Shown here piece after piece: positions 21,380-34,983 of a DNA stretch of 64,000 nt (positions are counted from its first letter, which is position 1; the number at the start of each line of letters is the position of its first letter). This DNA is from Lateolabrax maculatus (taxonomy: Eukaryota; Chordata; Actinopteri; Acropomatiformes; Lateolabracidae): NCBI GenBank assembly GCA_031216445.1, contig CM062218.1, forward strand, positions 5,973,001 to 6,037,000, given 5' to 3'. A model generated the notes under the pieces. It was not told where the DNA came from, searched no databases, and worked only from the letters and a program-made list of their open reading frames with translations. Made by a program: the position numbers and the translations under genes.

Positions 21380-24300
21380 CGCCTGATATAATAATAAATA
21401 ATATGATAGGATGGTGAGCAAGCCACAGGGGAATGGGGGGTCTGAGTGGAAGGTTTTGAGGGGGAAAAAACACCAGAAATTCACTTTTTTAAGATGAGGT
21501 GGACCAGAATATAAAGTAGACCTCAAGACAAACAGTGATGATTGAATTTGCTCTGTCAGCCCCTGTAGGATTAAGACAGGATCTGTGAACAGATGAAAGC
21601 TATTTTAAATAGTGTGAAGCTTTACACTTGTCTGACATTTTTTTCTCACACGGTTGAGTGTCAGAAAGAAAAAATGTGGATGTAGGAAGGCAGGGAGGGA
21701 ACCTGAGCGTTACGTAGACGCTGAATGTTCTGGTACATTTCTCTGAGGAGTGCAGTATTTTAAGAAGTGTCCCAGTTCAGAGGTATGAGGGTGAGGAAAT
21801 GTCTGACATTTGACATCTTTTGATTCTGTAGAATTTTCTCTAAATGCAAAAGGTTAACAGAGGGGGTTTAATAGGCTGCTGGATCATGAGGGAATTCATG
21901 CACACTCACATCCCCCTATAAGCTCAGCTATTGTTGTTAGAGAGGCAATAAGCTGTCGAGAGAAACATTTAGGAGTAAAATGTACCAGTAAGCTGCAGGA
22001 AGGTTTTGTTAAAGGAAGGTGGCAGTGAGTTTCTGCTCCTTAATTAAACATTTTTACTTTTTAATGTATTTTACCTACATGTGGCATCCATCCAAGTGCC
22101 ATTAATTTCTGTTCATTTTCTATTTTTCTTTATGAAAATCTTTCAGCAGACTTTAGCAAATGTGTTTGAGTTGTGTAATCCACCACAGCTAACATAAAGC
22201 CTGCTTTAAGTTTTGTCAGGGTTACATTAACTTTGCATGGCAGACTTCATACTATATTTAAAAATAACTGATGCTTGTAAAAGGTAGAAATGCAAAAAAA
22301 GTCATGTATGTGACATTTGTGGTAAATGGGCTATAACATGCAAAGCATCCTGTGTAAATGCTTGTATCCCTAATGTAAGATGATTACTTAAACAATGTTG
22401 ATGATTAACCTGTATATATGCAGGTTAATACACTGGGATAAGACCACAGAGTGTGTTGGTAGAACTGGTGAAATACTTACTTTTTTTTTTTTTTTTTTAA
22501 TATCTTCTTGCAGCTTTCTTTGCCCTAAGGGCTTGAAAGAGACTGACTAGTATAGAGAAAAGGTTCAGGCAAAGATGTGAAGAAGTATCATGCAGAATAG
22601 CAAAGCAGCCATGGAAAATGGAGCATTATACTGTTATTCCTGCTTTGTATTTAAAGGTCTGGCATGGATTTACGTACGTTATTCTCTATGAGACACAACA
22701 AAAGAAAAACGATGTGCTACCTCACTCTGCAGTGCACTGACAGGTGGTCTTTGGGGGAAACAGGCAGACAAGACAGCAAAGAGTCAATGAAGGCAATGTT
22801 TGGTCTGCAAAGCAAATGTCAACCTTTGTTTCCTGTAAAAGCTTGACTTTTCAAACAGAATCCGATGAACAATTGTCCACCAACTGCACGGCGAAACTGT
22901 CAGCATTCATTTAACCAGCAAGTGTCCAGAGAAGTCCTCTCCATGATAGTGTTCACATGAGTTTATACCCAGAGTTGAGTTAAGCTGTTCCATGAAGAGA
23001 TCAAATCACAAGTTTACTAGGGGTGTCAGTGTAAAATACCACACATTTAATAACAAATGGTAAAAGAAAGACCTGCCACGTGTGATTACAACATAAAATT
23101 CAAAATCCTGTCACTGTTTTGGATTGTAAATTAGTGAAAAATGAAAAATGAAGATGGCTAAATCAAACTAAAATACACCTGTGACATTAGTTATTATGAA
23201 CTCTACAGAAATTTAACATGGTTATTGCATGAGTTTCAAAGTTAAATGTTGACCTCAACGTGGTTATTGTATGGCTTTCAATCATATCACATGATCTTCA
23301 TCAGCAGATAGAGTTTGCTCAGTTGTCATGGAAATTCAAATTGTTCAAATCTTTATTTGGAGCATTTTGGGAACATCTCGTACATGTAGGCTTATAAGTT
23401 GAGTTTTTTTTATTTAGTTATTTATTTTATAAATATAAGGTTTTATTATAACATTTACAGCTTCATTTGATAATGGATAACAGTAAGGTTGGCCCACTGT
23501 GAGTTTTGTTTTAATGCAACCAATAAGGACAAGAGCAAAGTTCACTTAAGTGAAGAAAAACAGTGATATTTACATTCTGTCTCTGATGAGCATTGATATC
23601 GGGCCTTGGGCAGCTGATCTTGTTTTTATATCTTTATCTTGTTACTGCTTATTACCATGGTGAATGTTTGGCTTTTTTTTGTCATGGTTTTATATCCGCT
23701 ACACCATGCTTTATTGCACCAAACATTTTCAATTATCTTGCCTTCATCAGGGTGGCACCTGAGGCAGCTTCTGGTTTCCTTATATAAAACACACTTTGAT
23801 TTATCATGTGATCGATATATCATCATAAATACCACGTATACAAAACTTTACAGAAAAATACCTATAACCAAAAATGCAGAGTATATAATTACAATCAACT
23901 TCAACTTTTACTTGGGTAAAAAGGTTGAATATCAACTTTTCAATACAGGTGAAAAAAATCTTTTGAACCTAAATCACCTCCATCACTTCATATTTATGAA
24001 TAACCATACGTCCATCCAAGAATGACACACTGCCAATTGTTCTCAAAGAAATCCAGTTAATGGAGAACAAATATAATCCACGATTAAAGAAAGCCAGAAA
24101 ATGAGAAATTGTGGTTTTATAGAAAAATGTCTGCATCACAAGCCACAACTTGACCCATGCAGCCTCTCTGATGTATTCATTTTCCATTTATACCAAAGGG
24201 GGAGTAATGAATTCTCAGTGTATTTTACTGGGGAAGTTGTTCTTCGGTTGGTCCCGTCAGCTGATGTGGAGGGTCATCAGGGTAAAGTGAACCGTGTTGG

Positions 24301-25490
24301 GAGAGGTGGAGCGACGTGGGTGGGGGAGATGAAGGAGCGGACACATCAATGGTCATGGCAGAGGGATGAAAGAGTCCTTTGACTCTCCCACAGTTTGCTG
24401 CATCTTTGAATTGATCTGAACCGTCTCCGTGCATGGATCTGAGAACAAAAGACCTGTTTACTTTGCACTCTTTTAGTTCACTGTAAAAACCACAAATGCA
24501 AGCTGTGAAAGATCTTTTTCTTTTTCTTTATCCCCACGAGACTCCAGATTTGTTTAATGAAGGAGGGAATTTCCAGCACATGGAAAACAAACAAGTTATT
24601 AACATATCAAGTGCAGTGTTTGTTGCCGAGATTTAATGAAGTGCGGGCTGAATGTTAAAATAAAGGTCAAAAAAAGAATTAGGTCAAAACATAATTAATG
24701 ATCCTTGCTCAATAGGGCAGATTAAAATATCATATTAAATCTGCCTTCTTTGAAATATTATCTGTACTGGAAAACTGCTTGCTTTGATTCATTAGATGAT
24801 TCCTTCAGTTGGCCAGTAGGTGGATTCCTTCTCCCATTTTTCTAACGTCTCCCTGCCTGTAGTTTTCCATAACAGAGCTGGCTTTTCTTTTCCGACCATC
24901 ATGTCCATGTTTAGATATCTACAAAAGAAAACAACACAATGTCAGTGTGTCAGAGGGTGATTAAAATGCCCTCTTCAACTTGGCTTTATGACACATTTAT
25001 TGGTATTTGACTCTTGACTCACTGCTACTGTCATTATCTCTGTGTGCGTGTCACCAAGCAAAGGCTCTGCCACATCTGTCACTGCATACTTTTGAACTGT
25101 CAGTCCTTGCTTTGGAAAACCGAGGAGTAATCTGCAAAGGCCGTGTGAATCCCCTTTCCCATGAGGGGGCCTTGACAAATGTTTTTGTCTCAAATGGGGA
25201 TTTTTGGGGGCAACATGAGACGTCACTGTATCCTGGACAGACTCACGTTGGCATTGTGCTCGCCCACAGAGTCGGCCCGGGGTTCTGCACGGACCTGCAG
25301 CATTCTGGACCTATTATCTGAAAGTTTTTCTCTTTATCTCACGTACATTGAGCCTATTGTATTCATTTTTTCCTCGCTGTAACTGAATCTGCAAGGTGAG
25401 ATATTTCCCCCTTGAACCTATTCATCTGTGGGTGCTGTGGTCTTTCTGTCATTCTTTCTCTCACCACGTTTTTTTGTCTCTGCCCCCCCT
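21380..25490. other. Gene desert, left part
   Basis: AT-rich non-coding DNA. Apart from the T18 run I see no repeat family, exon or clear regulatory signal. Confidence 0.7.
22481..22498. repeat. T18 homopolymer
   Basis: Poly-T run in the gene desert with no recognisable element attached. Confidence 0.9.
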
Positions 25491-25493
25491 CAG

Positions 25494-25601
25494 GCAGATG
25501 GCCTTGACTCAGGTGAGTCATCTGCAAAGCCCCCTCATCTGGCTAACATCCCTGTCACAGTGAGGACATTAACTGGAGCCAACCGGCTGTGTGATGACTC
25601 A
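25494..25601. promoter_or_regulatory. AP-1 site cluster, candidate enhancer
   Basis: TGACTCA at 25505-25511, TGAGTCA at 25514-25520 (inverted, 2-base gap) and TGACTCA at 25595-25601, with a further TGACTCA at 25015-25021. Three perfect AP-1 heptamers within 97 bases suggest a stress- or injury-responsive element. Confidence 0.45.
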
Positions 25602-25758
25602 AGGTCCCGCTGCCTTACTATTACATGAAGACATGCAATCGTCTTCCAGTTGTTTCTATGTTCTCCTCTTGGCCATCTTTTTTTCATTCATATTAATTAG
25701 TCAGATTAAAACAATCCATATACAGGTAATCTAAAACTCATTCCTGATTGCATTTGCT

Positions 25759-26035
25759 TAGAGGAATACTTCAATATTTTGGGATATAAATGTATCCGCT
25801 TTCTTGCTGGTTTTAAATGAGAACATTGATGGGGCTCTCATGTCAGTACTGTAAATATGAAGCTACAATCAGCAACTAATTAGCTTTAGCACAAACACTG
25901 ATAACAGGTGGAAACAGCCAGCTTGCATCTGTCCGAAGGTAACAAAATGCACCTACCAGCACTTTCAAAGCTCACTTATTAACATTTTGTATCTTGTTTG
26001 TTTAATCTATTCAATAACTGAAGTGCATGGCTTTT
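25759..26035. mobile_element. Family D MITE copy 2
   Basis: Shares GGAATACTTCAATATTTTGGG, the TAAATATGAAGCTACAATCAGC block, ACCAGCACTTTCAAAGCTCA and TATCTTGTTTGTTTAATC with copy 1 (directly or reverse-complemented). The right inverted arm is missing. Confidence 0.6.
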
Positions 26036-26052
26036 GGATGACATGATCAGTA

Positions 26053-26207
26053 TTAAAGGATAGGTTCATATTTAGTAATTAAGAACAAATGTGTCTTAAA
26101 ACAATAGTCGGGTGCCCATAGGCTATACAGTATGAAGACTAAAACAGGTTTGTTTTGCTGTAACTATTCCTTTTATTGTTTTAAAAGGTTGTGAACTGGT
26201 CCTTTAA
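26053..26207. mobile_element. Small MITE with 16-bp terminal inverted repeats
   Basis: The left end TTAAAGGATAGGTTCA and right end TGAACTGGTCCTTTAA pair at 13 of 16 positions. The 155-bp interior holds GTGTCTTAAAACAATAGTCG and GGGTGCCCATAGG, a block I recall as a dispersed teleost repeat. It sits 17 bases after a family D copy. Confidence 0.6.
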
Positions 26208-26559
26208 GCAGTTAAGCAGCTAGTTATAGAGCTGAGGTTACACAAAGGGACTAGCAAATTAATTTATGTGTCAAAATATTTTCTATAGAAGAGGTATTAA
26301 ATGTTTTTCATAACGACATCTGTATTGTCACGAAATAATACTGTCTAGTAAACATCATCCATCATCCAGACCTACAATTACTTAATTGTGTTTCATGACA
26401 AATGTTGTTTTATGCGTCCATTTTATTGATCTGACTGACTTAAAAGAGACATATTAACACCAGTGCCATAGTAGTACCAACTGTAGGCCTAACAAAAGTT
26501 TTTTTAAAAGATCACTAAAACTCTATTGTTTGGTGCGGTACTGGTGCACAAATCTAAAG

Positions 26560-26850
26560 TCAAACAGAGTTCACGAGGGCAGGCTCTCTGATTCCCTTTG
26601 TAGTGAGAACAAGGAGTTCCCAGAGACTCACCTTTGATGGCTCTCCACAGGCAGGTGTTCACAATCACAGTTTAAACAACTGTGTTTGAAGTGGCACGAG
26701 TTATATCGAGGGAACGAATGAGGGTTTGATCTCTCTTTGGCTCTACATGAAAATAGCTGCACCTGAGAGGACCCGACGTTTGACCACAACCAACGGCTAC
26801 ACCTGCGTCTGACAAAATCTTCCCCCGGGATGTCTTGATCCTTTATCTTC
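26560..26850. promoter_or_regulatory. Repeat-free island, candidate enhancer
   Basis: Balanced composition and no repeats. It includes an exact 7-bp inverted repeat CACAGTT (26666-26672) and AACTGTG (26678-26684) and the sequence CACCTGCGTCTGAC-like E-box context further on. Conservation is untested. Confidence 0.25.
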
Positions 26851-27579
26851 CTATGAAAACTCCCAACCTCTTATATATTTTGGTGCTGTTCATTTCTTAT
26901 TTCTATCCTTTAAACAACAACAACAAAAAAAAAAACCTTTTGAGATATTTTTGTTTTCAGTTCCTTTTGTTCCCTGGGAAATGACAACAAAATGACACAA
27001 ATGATTAACAGCTAAGAATTAGTCTTGGTAATTTATTGCAGCGAGTGGTATAACTCGGGGTTTATGTGATTAGAGGGATCTTGTCTCTTTGAAGGGTTAC
27101 ATCAAAAAAGTGTTGAGTGACCACTGATGCTGCTGCTCAACTGTGGGAAACCCGGATCGAGATCCATATTGCTTCAGGCAACGTAATTCTGATGAAAGAC
27201 AACCAAACCTTGTTGCTACTGGCTAGAAATGTTTAGCTAAGGCACAAGACTCGAGCAGTGCGGGTGAGTCATCACAAAGAGGACGAGCTGCTTCATGTTC
27301 CTGCACGTGGGAGGATCTGGTCTTTCATTGAGAGAAAACTTTTCCCCAGGGCTCAGATTTTCTGTTTTGGTCAATGTCAAAACAGGGAGTCATTACTGGA
27401 GCTGTAATTTGACTTGTCTTCATTAATAACTGTTTTACTTTGATGGATTTTTATTGTGGAGGAACAACAACACCACATGTTTGTGGTGGCAAAAAGAGAG
27501 AAAAGTTCTCAAGGAGGCCAAAAACTGAACATGTAACATAAGATAACTCGAAAGTAAGTGAGATTTTTTTAAAGTGCAT

Positions 27580-27712
27580 TAACATTTTGATCCAATGATA
27601 GCGCTGGATCAAATTTAAAGGGATCCCCAAAGTTATCACAATTCATCCTGAAGGGGACATGAACACTTGTACCAGATTTCATGGCAATCTGTCCAATATC
27701 TATAAAACAGTA
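27580..27712 (+). repeat. Dispersed repeat family C, copy 3
   Basis: Plus orientation. It shares GGATCCCCAAAGTTATCAC, AATTCATCCTGAAGGGGACA, GATTTCATGGCAATCTGTCC and a degraded remainder with the copies at 2601 and 6172. Confidence 0.6.
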
Positions 27713-30700
27713 ATACAACAAAGGCATTAAGATCTGTTTCTGCACTGTAAACTGCAGTGTAGCCAGTGTATTCATACAAGAAAAAGCCAAGATCTGAAAT
27801 TTCACTTATATTCTAACTTAACTCCCCCCTAGAGGCCTATATCCATCCCAGGGTCACTATAACTTGTCTGGAAAGATGGAGGAAAAAAGGAAAGGGATGA
27901 GTGCCAGCAGTATGTGGGTGATGCAGACAAGCTTAACACCAAACTTTCCAGAAGCATAAATGTTTCCGGCACGTTTTGAGTCAGACAAGCAGCCAAAACC
28001 ATCCAGTCCCAGCAGGCCTATCAACGTCTGGGATCTGGCCTTACACATCCTTCTGTAAGAGGGGGAACACAATGACCCATATAAAACTGCAGTGTAGATT
28101 ACACTGAGGCGATCAGGACACTGGGCTGTTTCCATCACAGTTCTTTTCAAAGTCCAGGTAAGCTGTGAAATGCAGCGGCCTGTGTCGATTTAACCCCAGC
28201 GGTACTCAATGCTCAACAATGACCATGAGGCATTTATGGTTCCTGCTGATTAGACGTCTAAGCTCGGTGACAAAAAGCTCCTGAATCACCAGCAAAGACC
28301 TCCACTGAGATAAGAGCCCTTATGTCTGTTGTTGCAGGGCTCTCGAAGAGAAGACGAGAAACGATTTAGACGACAAATACCTCCGCAGCATTCGTATCAC
28401 CAGCTAAGAATGTGTCAGTCTTATCAACTGGATAACCTCAATGGACACAAGACAAACAAAGGTAGCCTACTTAGGGTCACTGAGAGCAGTGTGATGCTGT
28501 TGTGCTCTCTCTTTGTCCCCAAACAAGAGTTAAAGTTCAACAAACACAACCTCCTGTCTAGACTACTAGTTTCTTTTAATGCATTTTCAGAATTTCACTA
28601 CTACAGAAGTTTTTTTTTTTTACCTTGTAGAGTCGCTCTGGACATGTGTGAACAAATCTTTAACAATTAACCTTTAAATGGAATCTGATAACTGTCGTAA
28701 ATAATAGGCTGCTGAGCAATTAACCTTAATTAACTAGTGCTGAATGTCACAGCAGTATGAACTGTGATGCATCCGCTTACTGAGGTACGTACTGAAATGG
28801 CTTTTGATCTGATTATAATGCTAATAAAACATCTAGCAAACGACTTCAACTGTCAGTTGTTTAAAGATTAAATATAATTCACACACTTATTTCTGTTCTT
28901 ATTAATAATAGAGTTGTCATCGTTTTTTTTTTTTATTAAACCAAGACCAGAATAAATTAGCACTGTACTTTTTAAGTATATTTGTAAGACGACTTGGAAC
29001 AAAATGTCTATACCATAGAAATTAAACTAAAAGTTAAAGAGTGAAATTTAACAAATAGTCTTCCTGATACATACTGTCATTGTATTTACTCATATATTTG
29101 ATAAATATATAGGTTTTGTCCTGGATTGTGATCATTGAAGGTAAAGTACTACAGTTATTTGTATGTCTTTTCAACACATTTGTCAAGATACGGCTCTATC
29201 TTTTTAAATTCAGTGTTAACTTGTGACAAAAGCCTGCCAGCACAGAGTCAGACATTGTTGATCTTGGTAATGTGACAGATCTGGAGATGTGACAGACTCG
29301 TCTCTGTCTCAGAGATGCCATCTTTACTGATAGGCCTGTCAAACGGAGAAAAGCGCCATCACGTAACTTTCTGTCTGCCCTTTTCTCTCTCAGAATGACT
29401 TGAATGGTTCGTAATGTGGGTGTGTAGCTTATCCACTCAGAGTAAAATGTATGACTCCATATTTATACTTAGCTGCCCAGTAAGTTTTCCTCTGATGGGA
29501 TTACAGCACACAACCTTAAATGAGTCATCCTTAAAGTCTGCAGTGGTGAGCCTAAACAAAACTTATGTCATTGGTGGAGGCTGAATCCTCCAGAGCTAGT
29601 CCTGTGTCACTATTCCCATAATCTGCTCGATTCATTTCCACAACACATGGATACAATCAACAGCCGTGCCTTTCACCCCTGTGAGCTGAAAGACACAGTT
29701 GACTATTTACTAACCCTCCTTACTGTCCCATCATAGCTCAGCAACCATAACCGGACTGTCAGGCACTGAAAGAGTTTTGAAGTTGGTATCTTTCCAAAAA
29801 CAAAAAAAACAAAAAACCCAAAAAAAAAAACACAACTGCAACAGTGTAAGGAATTGATTAAACTGTGGGTTTATCTCCTCCAACGTTACCATGCTGGGCT
29901 AACTAACTTATACAGTTGAATTGAATCTGCCAAAGATCTGCTAATGTCAATCTCATCAGTCGTCGGCTGGAAATGAGGTGCTGTTTTGTCTACTTCTGTG
30001 TGAAATCAAACACCCAAAGTTCCTAAGAATGACGGGCGTACAGTAAGCTTGTGCCTCAGGATAAACAAAATCCATTTCACAGAAATGAGCTACCATTTAC
30101 TTTAGAAGTCATATTGAAACAGATGTGTTGACAGGGACATGTTCCTCTGAATGATTTAATTTTTTTTACAGACCTCTTATCAGCTTTTGTTTCATACCTG
30201 GCCATGTAGGGGGAGCATGGGGGGGCAGGTGCAGCGTCTCATTCTAGGTGAGATGAGGATTTGTTCAAGCACAACACAGGAAATGACTCCTATTAATTAT
30301 TAAAAACAATTTGAGACAGCAGAGAGGAGCAGCAAGGTGTGGATGTGGGTAATGATTTGTTGTAGATACGATGAATTGATATAGAAATGTGTCTAAACAT
30401 CAGATTAAAGAATAAAGATTAATTTATGCTGCCTTTTATCAGAAAATCACATTAAAAAGTACAAAAACAACCTAGAACATCACCTTTACATGACTTAAGT
30501 GTGATTAATCTAAGAAACAGAAACTTGAGATCGAGAGGACGACCACTAATGTTCCTTCAGGCATAGACGGAGGCCATTGAGGCTGTTACGTCTGTTATTA
30601 TTGCGTAAGGTGTCTACTTCTAAGATCAGATTACACCTTTACCTGGATTTTATGAGACGTGAGTGCATATTTAGAGATAATAAAACTTAAACATCTCACT

Positions 30701-33700
30701 ACAGTAGACTCCTTTGTTACCAAAACCTCAATTCACCAGTGTCTTCAAACCCTGAGAGGCATGTACTAACTGGACAAACACTCCCACCAAGTCACCTCCA
30801 TATAAGGCTGCTATACAAGCTTCATTGTATAACACAGCTCACCCCAGAATTGCCCAGTACCTGCACAGTCAAGAAAAGAAGTGAGAACACACTTGTACTG
30901 TTTGTACCTTTAGTCTTTTGCTGTATTTGTCTTTGTGGTGCTGAATGAGCTCTTCTCTGGGTTTCGTGCCCAGAGTGCTGATGTCACTGAGAGAAAATTA
31001 CAGGGTATCACCAACAGCAGTTGCTAACATGGATACACTGCAAGGACAAACAAACAAACAATGCTCACTTTGTCTGCTGACACTGGATATTTTATTGTTA
31101 TTTTAAAAAAAAATTTTCTCAAAATTGACAACAGACAAACTGAGCAGCCAAGATTATTATTAAGTTCTGCAAATTGAGTGTTTTATCAAGATAATTTCAA
31201 ATGAGAAACTGGTGCCATGTTGCACAGGTCAAGAAAAGCCTATTTTTAGTTGTTATGAAGTGCTATAAATACCAGTCTGACTATTTCATAACACATGGAA
31301 ACTAACAAACAGTTGTTGCGTGTTAATAAGATGACAGAGATATGTGTCAGATTAGTTTAGTTTGTGAACAGCAGCTCTGGGCTACAACATGTCTTTGGTA
31401 TTTTCCTAATTCAAACATCTGGATTTAGTTTTGCTTCCATTTTCTCAATTGGTCTTACCCTACTTATAGCCATATTTTGTATTATTATCTGTTTTTAGAT
31501 CTGTTGACTGATTTTGTTTTGTCTGAAACTTTTTGTGCTGGCTGATGTTGGTGCAAAAGAGTACTGTATTTCATCTGAGACCATTCTTATATATTCTCTT
31601 TAAAGATCCCTGATATTTAATATGCCTTACAACAATATTCTTTGTATGTTCCTTCCTTCTTCCCAGACGAAAAAGTTATTAATCATAAAAAGGCAATGTT
31701 ATATCGACTGTGAATGTGACACAAATTGCGAACAAGATTTTACATCTCTCACACGGTGTGACATATTACATTAGATTCAACTTTATTGTCATTGAAGGCA
31801 GAAAGTACAGGTACTGACACAACGAAATGCAGTTTAGGTTCCAACCAGAAGTGCAAAAAGCAGTGCAAGTACAGCGTAATGTACAAATGTATAGAATAAA
31901 TGGTAAGTAGTGAGTAGATATGAATAAGATATACAGTACAGAGTATGAATGAAAAGTACAATAAGTACAAACAGCATTTTTCCTATAAACCACCATTATA
32001 AAAGACACATAGAACTGCAAACAAAGTAAACAATGACTCTGTCTATTATTACATTTTAAACTATGGAGGTTATGTAATTGCAACACTTCCCCAGAGCCTA
32101 GAAATGCTATTTTTGAACATGTGACACTGTCCCAATGTAAAGTGAGTGGGTGCCATTTTTGAATCCGGTATCCAGTTCTTATAATCCATCCCTGCTTTAA
32201 ACTAGTAAAGACAGATACGTGGGATGTGTCCCTTTCTCTTAACGTCCTAATTTTAGAATCATTTTAGAGGATTAACTTTTAAATCTGAGGCACATGATCC
32301 AATTTAATCCAGTGTTTACAAAACATTTGTTATCTTCCATCCTAAACTGCATTTAAGTGTACACACATCCACTGTCAGTCAAAATAACTTTCTTCAGAGG
32401 AAAAGGATCTTTCCCTTCAAATATTTATGGAAGGTTCGGATGTACAACAGATGCCCCCTTCTCACTTTGCCCTTTATTTGTATGCATGTGGTTGTAGCCG
32501 AGGAAGGGGTCATTATGCATCTTGGGTGAGCGACTTGATGGGTCACAGTTCAGCAGTGGAGCTTCAAATGAGGAGGAAGGGAGGCCCGGCAAGGATGGCT
32601 GCTTCTTCCATCTGCATTACCTGAGTCTCTGGTGGCTGCTCTCTCACTTACAGACCCTCTGTGTCTTTTTTCACCAAAGAGCACAAAGTACCCATGAATA
32701 CCTCAGCCTGAACTTGCAGACATAATGGGATCCACACAAAGGACAAAGCACACTTGGCTTTACCAGTCTCCCTTAGAGAGTATCATACACATACAGGCTT
32801 TCTGATCAGGCACAGGGAGCACGTTTGGACAAGAGGCCGCATACCAGCGGCTAAAACTGGGTTGGAAAATAGTTTTTGTGTGTATATTTGTGTGAGAATA
32901 GAGAAATTCCTCAGCATAAAACGTCCCGCTTTGCCATCTGATATGTTGAGCAGAGTTGCCCCATCTCAAAGCCCCCAGAATGCAGAGTATTTTCTTCATC
33001 TGGGCTGAGCTAAAGGGGAAGGCATGCGGGCCTGATCCCAGGGTCACCACGCTTAAAAGCTGATGTGGACAGCAGCCAGTCGAGTGAAGACGCTGCCGCA
33101 GAGAGAGACTGACACAGGGGGCTCGCCTGCATGTATGTCTGTGCGTCTTCTTGTTTGTCTTCGTCCTGCGTGGCTGCCTCATTTGAGAGCAGGACATCAG
33201 GGAGTGACTCAGGTTTTATGTGTCCTCACAAGGCGAGACGTCAGCTGGTGGGACACAATCCACGAGCCTCCCTAGAAGCCGCTAAGGTATTAATCTTTTC
33301 CTGCACGGTTACAGAACCGTCTTCTCTACCCGATGAGGAAAAGCAGGTCTGTTAACAGCAACAGCTGCCAAGAGAAAAAGCTGGAGGTGTGATTGGAGAA
33401 ATTGTGTCTCAATTCTGCTTATGAAACCTTTGTTTCTGACAAATGTCAACTTTTCAGGGACTTAGAAAAATGTATAAACATAGACCACAGCAAAAACATG
33501 CTTAGAGCACCTGTCACGTCACACATTGTGCAGATTTTTGTGGGGACTGAGTTCAGTTTAGCTTTGGTGAGCAAGGAGAAACCATAGTTGAGTGTCATGT
33601 TGCCAGTGAAGATAACCATTGCACTGGGTGATATGTTCCCCACATACAGCATTCTGCTGTTGTAAATACTCAGTAGCACACCAAATGTGTGTTATTCCAC

Positions 33701-34256
33701 AGCTGAAAAGAGTCCCCAACAAATGCACTATTTACTCCTGTTTGAGAAACATTTGGTTAAAGTTAAAGTAGGAAATGATGTAGCCTTTTCTAAAAAAATA
33801 AAAAATTAAAACTATACCTTTGTGTCCCGTTTTAAAAATTTTGGCTTACAGTGCAAACCAGTGGGAAAATGTAGAATAACGTCTACCTTTTCCTTTAATA
33901 TCGTCTTCAAGCCGCCTTCGTTTTGAACATCACCACCAATATTTGCTTTAGAAAAAGGGAAATTATTGTGACAATCTTTGGTGGGAAAAATATGTTGACT
34001 TTGTATATAAAGAGAGTTAATTCACTTTTTTATTAATTTCCATTTACTGTAGTTTGAGTTGTTTTTTGAGCCAACAACCATTGGACCAACTGCATATTGA
34101 GGCACTAACAAGCTGGAATCTTTAGCCAAAGACAAAGTAGGAAAATCACAAACCTACATTTTTTGCCACCAATGAAAACAAAGAAAAATGCCTATAGAAA
34201 CTAGAGTTATCAGGTTTTACACAACAGCGTCATGTTTAAAACAGCACCAGTGCAGT
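27713..34256. other. Gene desert, 27.7-34.3 kb
   Basis: AT-rich, with an A-rich patch near 29800-29831 and the family F repeat at 31769. No exon is recognisable on either strand. Confidence 0.7.
31769..31980 (+). repeat. Dispersed repeat family F, copy 1
   Basis: ATTCAACTTTATTGTCATTG, then ACAACGAAATGCAGTTTAGG and CCAACCAGAAGTGCAAAAAG. The TTTATTGTCATT...ACAACGAAAT arrangement is a common teleost dispersed repeat of uncertain class. A diverged relative is at 57147. Confidence 0.6.
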
Positions 34257-34259
34257 AAC

Positions 34260-34640
34260 TATCTGCCCAGATTCCCATAATAACAGGGTTCCCATCATGA
34301 ATCGCCCCCTCCTTCCCATTCAAAGAAGAATCCACCCTCATGGCTCACCAGCCAGGCAGCACATCTTAACTCCATGACACTCCTGAACCCCAAGCCACAA
34401 AGCTTTCACCAGTGAGGCCCCATGGAAAAATTAAACTGGACACTGCGAGGAAGCCCAGCTTTGTGGTCATGGCAAGGGAATATGATTGGATAAACATACG
34501 GCAAAGCCTCAAACCGGTTCACTCAGTGCCCGGTGGTGATGTGACGAGAGGCAGGCAGTGAGGTATTTATTCTGTAAGGGGGGTAGTTGGATCCGAAGGG
34601 CACATACTGTTCCTGGAATCATCGGTGGGCCTGTGAAGCT
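34260..34640. promoter_or_regulatory. Candidate enhancer with Grainyhead-type site
   Basis: AACCGGTT at 34512-34519 is the perfect palindromic Grainyhead-like motif, in a repeat-free stretch with several CpG. Grainyhead-like factors act in epithelia. Confidence 0.35.
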
Positions 34641-34956
34641 CAGAGTTTTACAGAAGATGGAAAAGAACATTTATCCATGTAGAGCAGGCCAGGCAGCAGT
34701 GACATCCTCAGTCACTGTTTATTAAAAACAGGCCTAATTATCCAGCCCACTCTGCCTGCCTGAGCTATTTCAGTCTGCGACGAGCAGGTGACTTGTGTTA
34801 CAGCGAACTGGGTCGTGTGTTTGTACGTCATTCACCCTCTAACCTGAGCGTGCCCCCACTAGGAAAAAAACCCTCTCATTTTTCAATTAAAGCCAATCAT
34901 TAGCGTGTTAGTTCCTGTTTGAATCTGTAACCAGCTGTGTTCCTGAGGTCATCAAC

Positions 34957-34983
34957 GTGTGTGTGTGTGTGTGTGTGTGTGTG
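34957..34983. repeat. (GT)13 microsatellite
   Basis: Perfect GT dinucleotide run in the gene desert, just right of the candidate enhancer near 34.5 kb. Confidence 0.9.
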
